From positions 371,147 through 435,146 of the forward strand of contig GG745347.1 of the NCBI GenBank assembly GCA_000151295.1: a stretch of 64,000 nucleotides of DNA, given 5' to 3'. Below the pieces are notes generated by a model, which made no database searches, had not been told where the DNA came from, and saw only the letters and a program-made list of their open reading frames with translations. The translations under genes and the position numbers were made by a program. Each line of letters begins with the position of its first letter. The first letter of the stretch is position 1. Source of the DNA: Allomyces macrogynus ATCC 38327 (Eukaryota > Blastocladiomycota > Blastocladiomycetes > Blastocladiales > Blastocladiaceae). Shown here piece by piece: positions 51,820 through 61,079 of this stretch.

Positions 51820-52701
51820 TGAGGGAGGGGGGCGTGTCGAGAGGATGTGCAGGGAGCGTCCCACGGGGACGCGGTTGTCTTGAAGGACGGCATTGATGTT
51901 TTGGATTTGTCTTGTTACCCCACCCACCAGGTCAATGAATTTCGTATTTATTGTCGGGATCGTAGCCGTCAAGCGGATCGCGTGTGATCGTGCTCACCAA
52001 TCGGGGGTCGGATGAGCAGGACCAACGACACAACGCATCGACTGCGCATCAGACCGCTCCTGCAGGCCATCAACGACGTGCACCTCCCCACCTCTTCCCC
52101 ATCGCCGAAACAGACAAGCAACGAACCAGCCGTGCCATAAAGCCAGCAAAAGCAGAACGTGTGCGCAGTTTGCATGCTCGGCGTGCCATTTCAGAGACGA
52201 CGCCAAGTGTATTCTACAGCGCGAGTTGGTCTCAGTGCGCTTTACTTCCGCGAAAATCACGCCGGCCTTGCGACCGGTCCCCTAGCGGAGAAAAAATACA
52301 CACTTGTGGTTTCTTGAAGAGAAAAGATGGGCGGCGGGGAATGGCGGCGGTTTTGATGCGGTGGTTGTTTTGATGTGGTGGCGTGACCGGTTACTAGGCG
52401 CCGATTTCGGTTGCCATCACTGGCATCATGCACCCACCTCCCACAAACGCTGAACCGTAGGACGCGCCAGGGGCGCGCCAGACAGGCTCAAAGCGAATGA
52501 TGGTCCTATTTACAGAATGACGGAAAAATGGCCTGTTGTCTGTTGTGGGGGAAGACGGAGGAAGAGAACAAGTGCAGCACGCGCGATGGACAGGCAAAGG
52601 AAACGATGGCGAAAACGAAAAATCCCGCGCGCGCCCGGCGGCCGCGTTTTCTCGCCCGAATTACCGCGCGCGTTCTCAGCTCGTCGGCCCAAGTCCGGCG
52701 T
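51820..52701. other. Intergenic, no gene seen
   Basis: About 880 bp between the RabGAP stop and the minus-strand fragment at 52702. CGTATTTATTG near 51943 is a candidate polyadenylation element. Nothing else recognised. Confidence 0.5.
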
Positions 52702-53066
52702 CTACCACTGCACGCCCTCCGCCCCACTCGATGGCGGCGGCGGCGCGCTCTCCTCGTCCGCCAGATGCACCCCTTCGAGATCCTGCGCGAGCCGCGCCAT
52801 CGCCTGCCGCACGCGCGCGCGTCGCTTGGCCGCGGCCGCAAGGCCCTCGGGCGAGTGGGCTGGGCCGACGCGTTTGCCCACATGCCCGTGCGCGGCGGCA
52901 CGCGCGAGGACCGCGGGCGTTGCGGAATGCCGTGCGCGGGCCGGCGAGTGGTGGTGGTTGACGCTATGGTCGCGACGCCGTAGGTGGTGCTGCTGGAGAT
53001 AGTGCGCACGCGGTCGGCGGCGACGGGTAACCGTTCCTCCGTGCCGAGACGCGGTTCGAGAGCACC
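52702..53066 (-). CDS. C-terminal fragment of an unrecognised protein, cut by the assembly gap
   Basis: The minus-strand frame is open from the N run to a stop at 52702. It reads His/Arg-rich sequence followed by a helical, charged stretch (RRARVRQAMARLAQDLEGVH) and ends SSGAEGVQW. Several other frames are open here because of high GC, so the strand assignment rests on the plausible amphipathic helix and acidic end. It may belong to the same gene as the minus-strand start at 53774. Confidence 0.35.
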
Positions 53067-53166
53067 NNNNNNNNNNNNNNNNNNNNNNNNNNNNNNNNNN
53101 NNNNNNNNNNNNNNNNNNNNNNNNNNNNNNNNNNNNNNNNNNNNNNNNNNNNNNNNNNNNNNNNNN
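53067..53166. other. Assembly gap of 100 N
   Basis: Exactly 100 N, the usual placeholder for a gap of unknown length. The right flank (53167-53270) is AT-rich and repeats GTGACTTAA and GTCACTTAAC, so the gap probably covers AT-rich or repetitive DNA. Confidence 0.99.
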
Positions 53167-53333
53167 TGTACAATGATTACCATAATATTTATAAAGTGAC
53201 TTAAACACCCACTCGCATAGTCACTTAACAAAAGATATATACTGATTACTTCTTCCTTACAGTAATGCGGCAGCTCGAGGTGGTTCGAGGTGGCGCTAGC
53301 CACGCGTCCGCGGCCACACACCATCAATCTATG

Positions 53334-53774
53334 CTATGTCCATTCATGGACATTCAGTAGTCGGAATACGATAGTAGCGCTTGACCGAGTCAGTGCGGGC
53401 TCCATGTGCGTCCGTCGTCGGCGCGACGCCGGCCGCGCGTCCGGGTCGCCGCGGCGCTTGGTCCGTGCGACGGCCGGGCGGCGGGATGTGGTGCGTCCGC
53501 GGCGGAGCGAGGACGGCGGGCTCGGCGGGCGCGGGGAGACGACGGCGGCGAGCGCGCGCGCGACCATGGCGTGCAGCGACCGCGTGGAGGTGCCGCCGGA
53601 CGAGGAGGGCGATGGCGGCGAATTGGTGGTGGACGAGGGATGCGATGCCGACGTGGCGAGCCGCAGGAGCGCGGCGACGGGCACGTCGGGCATGGTCGTG
53701 GTGCGCGCGCGGCGCGATGGCGGCGCTTGCGCGAGCGCTGCTGGTGCGGGTGCAGGCGGTGGTGCAGCGTCCAT
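53334..53774 (-). CDS. Possible N-terminal exon of an unrecognised Pro/Ser/Arg-rich protein
   Basis: From ATG 53774 the minus strand reads MDAAPPPAPAPAALAQ, then an Arg/Thr/Pro-rich low-complexity sequence with KRRGDPDARPASRRRR, and runs to a stop at 53334. A donor could lie near 53380, leading into the AT-rich gap region; the fragment at 52702-53066 would then be the end of the same gene. No domain is visible and opposite-strand frames are equally open, so this is a weak call. Confidence 0.3.
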   Translation of the reverse strand: MDAAPPPAPAPAALAQAPPSRRARTTTMPDVPVAALLRLATSASHPSSTTNSPPSPSSSGGTSTRSLHAMVARALAAVVSPRPPSPPSSLRRGRTTSRRPAVARTKRRGDPDARPASRRRRTHMEPALTRSSATIVFRLLNVHEWT

Positions 53775-53995
53775 GATGGCGGTGGGGTCGCGGGGACGCT
53801 GCGGCAGAAGAGAGGGAGCGTTGATGGCCGCGGACACGGCGCTCGGCTTGGTGTCCGGGCGAGCGCAATCGGGCTGAGCGAAACAGAGGATGAGCAAAAG
53901 AAGGAAACGCTCAACAAAAACGATGCACGATAATATATATCTGATGACCAGACTAGCGGAAACCATGAACAACAACAAGCCTATCCAATCCGCGC

Positions 53996-55099
53996 TCATG
54001 ACGACGACGACGACGACGACGACGAATCCGAAGACTCCGCGGGCGCCGGCGACGCCGGCCGCTGCTCCCCGGCGCTACTCCGTGCATTGCGGTCGTAACG
54101 CACGTACGGCCGCGGCCCGGTATACCCCGACACGGCGCCACCCCCCGTCGCCGCCGCAGCCGCGGCCGCCGCGGCGGTGCGCCCCTTGTTATGCAAGGCC
54201 GTGCCCTGGATCAAGGACCGAATCCCTTCAATCGCAATCGGCGTGCGGTTCCCGTTGGCGCCAAACCGCTGCTGCGCGCGCGACTCGGCCGTGAGCCGTG
54301 ACGTGCGAGCCTTGCCCGTCGGCGCCAACGAGCTCCGAATTTCGCGCAACTTCAAGATCGGGCGCGCGCGACGGTCCCAGGTCGCCTCGTCGACTTCAAA
54401 CTTGGTCAGCACCTTGGACGGGCGCGAATGGCCCTCGACTTCACCGACGATACCGGCCACACCGACCGCGTGCTTGCTGCGGTACTGCGCGAGCATGCGC
54501 CCGTGCACTTGCGGGACATCGCCCGTCGCCGCGGCTTGGGCCGCGACCGACGACCCGAGTGCGGCCGCGGCATCGCGCGCGGCCGACGTCGTGTCGTGCA
54601 CCGTGTAGACGGGCCCAGCGGGCGCGTGCGACGATCCGGGGGCCGCGGTGGAGCGCATGTTGCGCAGCGGCGTGTTATCCACACGCAGCGGCTTGTGCCA
54701 CTCGGCCGGGTTCTTGATATGGCCTGTCGGCAGCGACGCGATCAATTCGCGCAGTTCAGCGCGCGGCAGGTCGGCCAGGTTGGTCACGGGCGCGGCGCCG
54801 GGCGCGTCCTGCGCAGTGAAAGCCGCGTACGACGAGGGGACGACGTACGGCAGCTGTTCCTTGAGCCGGCGCACGGTCTGGACCTTGCCGTCGGCGTTGC
54901 GCATGTCGGGGACCTGGAACTTGGTGTCGAGCGCGCGGAACGTCAGGTAGGTCGCCGGCATCCGGGCGGGGATCCGCGCCTTGACGGCGCCCCATTGACC
55001 GTTGACGGAGGTGTAGACTTGCGGCAGGTGCCGGTCGAATTGGGCCAGCTTCGAGTTGCGCAGCAGCGTGCCGACCGAAGCGGTCGTGCTGGCGGCCAT
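53996..55099 (-). CDS. Mrp51-like (bS1m) small-subunit mitochondrial ribosomal protein
   Basis: A 367-residue single exon starting MAASTTASVGTLLRNSKLAQFD. The N-terminal ~90 residues follow the fungal Mrp51 pattern: LLRxSKL, a HLPQVYTS segment, GQWGAVKARIP (family GDWGLKRPLP), then TYLTFRALDT. In yeast, Mrp51 is a 37S subunit component needed for translation of mitochondrial mRNAs with particular 5' leaders. The middle holds PAEWHKPLRVDNTPLRNM and a basic EATWDRRARPILKLREIR. The C-terminal region is Ala/Gly-rich and ends in a Ser run encoded by the GAC/GTC microsatellite at 54000-54024. The family call rests on the N-terminal block only, hence moderate confidence. Confidence 0.6.
   Translation of the reverse strand: MAASTTASVGTLLRNSKLAQFDRHLPQVYTSVNGQWGAVKARIPARMPATYLTFRALDTKFQVPDMRNADGKVQTVRRLKEQLPYVVPSSYAAFTAQDAPGAAPVTNLADLPRAELRELIASLPTGHIKNPAEWHKPLRVDNTPLRNMRSTAAPGSSHAPAGPVYTVHDTTSAARDAAAALGSSVAAQAAATGDVPQVHGRMLAQYRSKHAVGVAGIVGEVEGHSRPSKVLTKFEVDEATWDRRARPILKLREIRSSLAPTGKARTSRLTAESRAQQRFGANGNRTPIAIEGIRSLIQGTALHNKGRTAAAAAAAAATGGGAVSGYTGPRPYVRYDRNARSSAGEQRPASPAPAESSDSSSSSSSSS
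54000..54024. repeat. (GAC)8 microsatellite encoding the polyserine end of the Mrp51-like protein
   Basis: Eight GAC units on the plus strand, read on the minus strand as serine codons just before the stop. Confidence 0.9.
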
Positions 55100-55642
55100 G
55101 GTGGTCGGTAGTGGGGTGGATCGATCCGGCGGCTGGTTGGGATTGGGCGGGGGCGCTCGTCGAGGATCAGCGCGGCCGGTGCGTCGCGGTCACAGTGCGG
55201 CCAGTTAGGAGCGGCCTTGTGCGCTCTGGTCGCTGTGGTCGCCGTCGCCAATTCGAGCTGGGTAAAGTGTTGGCAAGGAGATCAAGCTTGCTGTGATCAA
55301 GGCACGTGCCTGCCGTAATGATCGCCATTGAGAGTCGAACGCACCAAAAGCCGGCTAATAAACACTCATTCCGTCTATTTGTTCCACCCCTCACTCCAAA
55401 ACGACACCCACACCGACACTGCGAATTGGAACAAGCACCCTGCATCTGCATCGCGGAAAGCGAAAAAGAAATCATGGCGGGGTAAAAGGATGATCAGCTG
55501 CGAGATACCGGGCATAACACCAACACATCCACCAATCCAGAATACAAAACATTCACTTGGTCGCAACCAATGCCAGACAAAAACGAAAACGGAAATACAA
55601 AACCAATTCCACATCCTCTCCATCCATCTACACCCTGCCGAT
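55100..55642 (-). other. Intergenic, no gene seen
   Basis: About 540 bp between the cyclin 3' end and the Mrp51-like start, both minus strand. AT-richer in 55280-55600; nothing recognised. Confidence 0.5.
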
Positions 55643-58600
55643 CTACTCCAACCCACGCGCCGCCGGATACACCCCACCCACCGCCGAATCCGGCCTCCCC
55701 GGGACCCGATGCGCCTGCATCCACGCATCATGTTCCTGCAACAAGTCCTGCAACTGCGTGCGCGCACTCACGGGCCCACCGCCCGTCGTTGCGGGCGACG
55801 CCGGGCCCGCACTCCCGACGCGCGAACTCGCCGCAGACCTCTCTCCTACATTCGGAACCACCGCCACCGGCGCGCGCATCAGCGGCGACGCCTCGACCGC
55901 GTCGGCCAATGACAAGATCGACGCAAGCGCCGAGTGCGCGGGGCCCGTCGCTGCTGCTGCGGCCGCGGCCACCGAATCAAGCACGGCGGGATCGTGCCGG
56001 TGCACACTTGTCGCGGCGGCGGCGGCTGCGGCAGCAGCCGCGAGCAAACTCATGGATGAGGAACCCGGTCGGTCGAGCGTGGAGTTACTCCCGCCGAGAC
56101 TGCTCCCGGATGCCGACGACCCGGCCCTTACTTGAGTAAGCGACGGGATCGCGAGGTCCGTGCGTGGCCCGCGCGGCTGCGTGACCGGGGTCACGAGCTG
56201 CGTTGCCATCGACGGCGCCGTCCCAGCGGTGCGGACGGCATGTGACGGAGTGCTGGGCCGCGACGACGGCGCGTGCGCGAGCGGCGGCGTGTGCACTTGC
56301 AGTGTCGGTGCGGACCCGACAACGGGCGTGTTCCCGGCGGTTGCGGCCGTCGAGAACGCATGTGCATGGTGCTGCGGGTGAGGATGGTGGTTGGCCGGTG
56401 CAGGCGTGGTCGTCGAGAGCTGAGCGCGCAGCATGTCGGCGAGCAGCGACGCGTCCTTGCCCGGGTATCGCGGGGTACTTCCCGTCGCGGCGGTCGCGGC
56501 GGCGGTGCTGGGCACGCCCGACGCTGGGGCGGCGACGTGGTGGTGCGCGGCGGTGGCGGAACCGGACGGCGGCGCGATCGCCAGACTCGATTCGGTCGGG
56601 TGGCTGCGGAGCGGGTGCAGCGCCGGGACGTGCGGCTCGGCCGGCGGCGCGACCGACCGCGGCACGCTGGTCTGGTACCCGTTCGCAGCCGGAGCAGTCG
56701 CGACAGGCGCGGGCGGTGGCGGCTGCACAATGAACGCGGCATTACTGATATCCTCGCCCGGCTCCCCCGCGACGGCGGCCGTCTTGACGAGTAGATCGAG
56801 CAGCGCATCGCACACGCCAAACGCCGACATGATACTGCCATCGTCCACGAGCGCCGCCTCGGTCCGCGGGGACATTGTGGCGCCCTGCGGCCCCATAAGC
56901 GACGACGGCCGGCGGCGATGCACCATTTGTTCCGACAACGTGTCGCGGAAGTCGCGCGTGAGCTGCGCGAGCTCGTCGCGGCGTACGGCCAAATCAAACT
57001 GGACGCCCGTGACAACGTGCACTTCGAACCCCACAAGATCAGCGGTTCCGCGGACGGACTCGCGTGGCGCGATCCCGGCAATCGCCTGCGCCGTGAAACA
57101 GTTGTCCGACATGATCTTGCACGAGAGGAGCGCGGCGACACACAGGAGCCGCGCCTGGCCGCGTGCGAGCAATTCGTCGCGCGTCACGGAAATCACGCCC
57201 GTCGCCGGGTCCAGTGCCGGATCTGGCCCGTCCTCCTGGTCATCCCCATCATCCCAGATCCCGCCGGCGCGAATGCGCTCGTCGCGCACGACCACGTCCC
57301 ACAGGCCCATCGACTCGTCGGCCGCGACCGACGACGAGGCGGCTGCGGGAGACCCGATTGTCAGGGACCGCGCATTGGTCGAGATGGCCGGCGACGTGGG
57401 CGCCGACCCGCGCACGGACCCGCCGCCGAGCGAGAACCGCTCGAGCATGCGCCGGGTCCGCGACGACGTGCGCGAGACCGATGACGTGGCCGACCCTTTC
57501 CGCAACATCGCCAGCGGCGGGTCTTCACCCTGGACATGGACCACACGCGACCGCGGCGGGGCCGCCGGCGGCGGTGCGGTCCCTGCGGCGCGCGCGTGCA
57601 AGTACCGGCGAATGTACAGCGCCATGACCATCAAGTGCTGTGGGGACATGCCCGTCGCGCGCAGGAGCGGCTGCACGCGCATGATGGCCGTCCACGAGCA
57701 CCCGAGCCCTTCGAACAATGCCTGCGCGAAAGCCTGGATCACTTTCCACTTGGGCTTGTATTTGCCGGCAAGCACGGCGCCGAGCGCGCCGAGTTCGAGG
57801 TTCGGCTCGACGTGTACGATAATCCGCGGCACATCGGCGGGGGACACGTGCGGCAGACTCGGCGCGACGGTGCGTGCCGACCCGGCGGCCGAGGGCGCGT
57901 GGCGCAGAGCGCGGCGCGGGGCAGCGACGGGCGGGCCCGCACGCGCCGACCCGGGGGTGGCCGCGTGCACCGTATCCGGCAGCGACATTGACGACGCCGA
58001 CGCGACGGCCGGCGGGTCCATGACCGTCGTTGTTGCCGGGAGGGATGTCCACGATCCGGACGCAACACCGCTGCGTACGGGCGACGGTCGCGGGTCCGAG
58101 ACCCGGTGCGCCCACGGGTGGACGGGAGACTCGTGCGCCGCACTCGGCCCAAACCCGAGCGGTTCCACGTCCGTGACCGTCATGAGCGACCCGGTCGGAA
58201 CACTATACCGATTGACATTCTCGTCGTCATCGTCATCCTCGTCCTCGGCGGCAATCGCGAGCTCGAGCGCGCCGGGCTCCGTGTCCGACGTGTACCGCGC
58301 TGACGACGGACTGCGCGGGCGGATTTGTGGCGCGTGCGGGGTTGCGAAAAGCGCGCCGACCGACGCGGCGGATGCGAGCGAGGCCTTGCGCGGTGGGGCG
58401 GTCGCCGCGTCGAATGTGGGCGCGACGCCCCCGGCAGAGGAGACGGCGGGGCCGCGCGACGGCGCGGTCGAGGGAGCGAGCGACCGGTGCGAACCGGCGC
58501 GCTGGCGCGGCGAGGGCACTACTGCTTGTTGCCGGTCGAGCAGGGACATGGACGCGACCGACGCGTCAGCCGCGCCCGTGGTCCCCGCCATGGACGACGG

Positions 58601-59557
58601 CAAGTCGAGGTCCGACGGCGTCGCATGCGACAGGAGCGACGATGGAGGCGGCGGCGTGGCACCGGCGAGAGCATTGAGCCGGTGGTCCTGCAGCCAGTGG
58701 TCGCTGAGGAGCTGCTCGGAACTCGCGTTGGCCGTGCCATTGCGATTGACGGCCGTCAGAGACTCGTGGTTGCTCGTCCATGACCGAGACCGCCGGTGCA
58801 GCGCCTTGGCCGCGCGGGTCGCCGCGGGGTTCGCGGATGGGGCGGCGCCGGGACCGGGGGTGGGCGAGGCGCCACCGAATGCGGCGCGGCGACGGCCAGA
58901 AGGGTGCAGGAGCGCCTCGGTGTCGGACAGGGCGTCGTCGTCGTCGTCGTCATCGTCATCGTGGTCGTCGGACGTGGCCGCGCCGGCATCTCCGTCATGA
59001 CGACCGCAATCCGCGGGAGGCGGACCCGCCCCGTACGCCGCGCCATAGACGACCGGCGCCGTCGCGAGCGCCGACGACGGTTTCCGCACACCTGAGCTCG
59101 CGGCACTGCTCACGACGACCAGCCCACCCTCGGGTCGCGGCACCGACCGGTACGTTGGAGACCTCGGCGACGCCGGTGGCGCGCGACACAGTCGCGCGAT
59201 CCGGAACGGCCGCGGGCACCGGATCACGGGCATGCACCGCGTGCGCAGACTCGGGCGTGGCGTTTGCGGCATTTGCGGCGGGCTCTGCAGGCCGTCGTTC
59301 GCGTCGTGCGGCGCGGTGCCGGGCAGCGTACTGCCCGTCCATGGTTGTACGGCAGCAGAGGAGGAGGGAAGGTGCGGCAGGTGGTGGTGCATGGCGTCCG
59401 ACGGGCTCGACGTCCAGGACGCGTAGGACGACGGGGTCGCGGGCGTTGGCGGCATCGTGGGGAGACTCGCACCAGAGGGGCGGCGCGAGCTGGAGTAGTG
59501 CAGCGGCGGGGCGCCGAGATGGTGCGGGTCGTGCGGCGGCGGGTGGCTGTCGGCCAT
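55643..59557 (-). CDS. Very large PCL-like cyclin-domain protein
   Basis: A 1,304-residue single exon from MADSHPPPHD at 59557 to a stop at 55643. Only the middle is ordered. A cyclin box appears in two parts: VLAGKYKPKWKVIQAFAQ and LLRATGMSPQHLMVMALYIRRYL (~residues 575-655), then, after a ~140-residue Ser/Arg/Pro insertion, RLLCVAALLSCKIMSDNCFT with FEVHVVTGVQFDL (~805-860). The pattern resembles Pcl/Pho80-type cyclins, which activate Pho85/CDK5-like kinases, more than mitotic cyclins. Long Ser/Ala/Pro/His-rich tails with many potential SP/TP sites flank it, including an Asp run encoded by a CGT/CGA repeat near 58927. The protein is three to four times the usual Pcl length. Confidence 0.7.
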   Translation of the reverse strand: MADSHPPPHDPHHLGAPPLHYSSSRRPSGASLPTMPPTPATPSSYASWTSSPSDAMHHHLPHLPSSSAAVQPWTGSTLPGTAPHDANDGLQSPPQMPQTPRPSLRTRCMPVIRCPRPFRIARLCRAPPASPRSPTYRSVPRPEGGLVVVSSAASSGVRKPSSALATAPVVYGAAYGAGPPPADCGRHDGDAGAATSDDHDDDDDDDDDALSDTEALLHPSGRRRAAFGGASPTPGPGAAPSANPAATRAAKALHRRSRSWTSNHESLTAVNRNGTANASSEQLLSDHWLQDHRLNALAGATPPPPSSLLSHATPSDLDLPSSMAGTTGAADASVASMSLLDRQQAVVPSPRQRAGSHRSLAPSTAPSRGPAVSSAGGVAPTFDAATAPPRKASLASAASVGALFATPHAPQIRPRSPSSARYTSDTEPGALELAIAAEDEDDDDDENVNRYSVPTGSLMTVTDVEPLGFGPSAAHESPVHPWAHRVSDPRPSPVRSGVASGSWTSLPATTTVMDPPAVASASSMSLPDTVHAATPGSARAGPPVAAPRRALRHAPSAAGSARTVAPSLPHVSPADVPRIIVHVEPNLELGALGAVLAGKYKPKWKVIQAFAQALFEGLGCSWTAIMRVQPLLRATGMSPQHLMVMALYIRRYLHARAAGTAPPPAAPPRSRVVHVQGEDPPLAMLRKGSATSSVSRTSSRTRRMLERFSLGGGSVRGSAPTSPAISTNARSLTIGSPAAASSSVAADESMGLWDVVVRDERIRAGGIWDDGDDQEDGPDPALDPATGVISVTRDELLARGQARLLCVAALLSCKIMSDNCFTAQAIAGIAPRESVRGTADLVGFEVHVVTGVQFDLAVRRDELAQLTRDFRDTLSEQMVHRRRPSSLMGPQGATMSPRTEAALVDDGSIMSAFGVCDALLDLLVKTAAVAGEPGEDISNAAFIVQPPPPAPVATAPAANGYQTSVPRSVAPPAEPHVPALHPLRSHPTESSLAIAPPSGSATAAHHHVAAPASGVPSTAAATAATGSTPRYPGKDASLLADMLRAQLSTTTPAPANHHPHPQHHAHAFSTAATAGNTPVVGSAPTLQVHTPPLAHAPSSRPSTPSHAVRTAGTAPSMATQLVTPVTQPRGPRTDLAIPSLTQVRAGSSASGSSLGGSNSTLDRPGSSSMSLLAAAAAAAAAATSVHRHDPAVLDSVAAAAAAATGPAHSALASILSLADAVEASPLMRAPVAVVPNVGERSAASSRVGSAGPASPATTGGGPVSARTQLQDLLQEHDAWMQAHRVPGRPDSAVGGVYPAARGLE

Positions 59558-60809
59558 TTTGGAAGAGCTCGCCGTTGTATTCGTCGTCGACTTGTCGTGA
59601 TCACCCGTCGACTCGTCGAGCCTACACACACACAAGCGTGCACAAGACGACCACAGACAAATCAGTCGGCGTTCGTCCGTGACAGAGAACGCACGCGCGG
59701 CCGGCGCTCGCGTGGCCCACTGGGCGGGCGCGCAGCGCATCGGCCGCTGCCGGTTGGCGGTCCCCCGCTGCATCACCGTGGTCGGCCGCGGCAACGCAGC
59801 GTGTCCGCGGCTGCAGCGGCCAAATGGCCGCGCGTCGCGGCCCCGGCGACCGAATTCGCTTCGCTCCAACACACCTCGAGCAAATCCTGCCACGTCGACA
59901 AGGACGGGAATTCGGGTGCGCGTGCTGGTGGTGCTGCTGCTTCTGCTCACGCTTGAGCGGTCTTGCGTGCAGCGCGAACGAAGGGCGCCAGGGCGGCAGC
60001 GTCGAGAGTCGATTGCAACGTTGCGAGGCAGTCTGGACGCTGTTGCAGGTACTTGATCATGGTCCCCCTTGCTGCGCGCGTCGGGACGGAGGGTTCGCAA
60101 CTGCTGGGACTCGCGTGCAAGTTGCTGGTGGTGGTATCAATCAAAATTTTAGAGGTGCAGGTCAAGGACGAGCTGGAAAGAACGAGCTGTAAAAGGTCGG
60201 CGTCGGCCTCCGTGAACTCTCACCAGGATGCGACGATGACTTGTACTTCAGGCGGGTCCGATTCGCAACGCCGACAGGGACGCGATCTTGACTTAACTTT
60301 ACAACCACAACCACGCCGTCCGGCGGTCGGCCGTGGCGCTGGTCTGGCGCGCGCTTGGAGGCGTGGTTTTCAAGGTTGACCGCCGACCGTCCGGCCTGCG
60401 GGGTGGACGAATGAGAGCAAGGCTCACTCTCCTCTCGCGCACTAGTGAGACGCGCCCTTCTTCCTTGGCAGCGCGTCGCCAGCACCACCGCACGGCGACC
60501 AGCGCGGTCCCTTGACGCGACGCCGTCCCTGCGCATTATCTGCGTTGTCTGGCAGCGCGCGCGACGCGCGCGGCATGCTGGAGGGCTTAATGTCTGCCAG
60601 ACGAGGTTGGCGTTGGGTGACAGTGTCTCTCAGCTTAACAGGGCGTTTAGCTTTGTGCACGTGCGTGGCTCCGCGATCAGGCTGCTTGGGAATGGGAAAT
60701 TGCGACTGGTCAAATGCAGCAGGTGGTGTCAGGCAACAGCCGCCGAAAGCCACCTCCTGCCCCAATCACTTTTAGCTACCTTGACTTGGCAAATGAGTGA
60801 AGGCTTTAA
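59558..60809. other. Intergenic, no gene seen
   Basis: About 1.25 kb between the cyclin start and the tRNA gene. It holds the cyclin promoter/5' leader and no recognisable coding or RNA feature. Confidence 0.5.
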
Positions 60810-60882
60810 GGGCGTGTGGCCTAGCGGCTAAGGTGTGTCCCTCCGGAGGACAAGATCGTGGGTTCGAATCCCACCTCGCTCG
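60810..60882 (+). tRNA. tRNA-Arg, anticodon CCG
   Basis: A 73-base cloverleaf without intron: acceptor GGGCGTG with CTCGCTC (one G-U pair, one U-U mismatch at pair 6-67), D stem GCCT/AGGT, anticodon stem TGTCC/GGACA with loop CTCCGGA (anticodon CCG at 60843-60845, decoding CGG), variable loop AGATC, and T arm GTGGG-TTCGAAT-CCCAC. Discriminator base is G; CCA is not encoded, as expected in a nucleus. TTTT near 60927 may end Pol III transcription. CGG is used often in these GC-rich genes. Confidence 0.95.
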
Positions 60883-61079
60883 GGATGTTTCACAAATTTG
60901 CTGCTCTTGAAGTGGTTGAAAGTCGTTTTGCGTCAGCTCAGGCCTTGTTTTGTCGTGGTCTTAATCGTTATGACTGACGATCTTGCTCTGGGTGTTCATG
61001 TGTTCAATCCTCTCCGGCCTCCGCCCGCTTAGCAACTGCCAGGTGGACTGCTGTTGCTGCTGCAAACGACGAGATCAAC

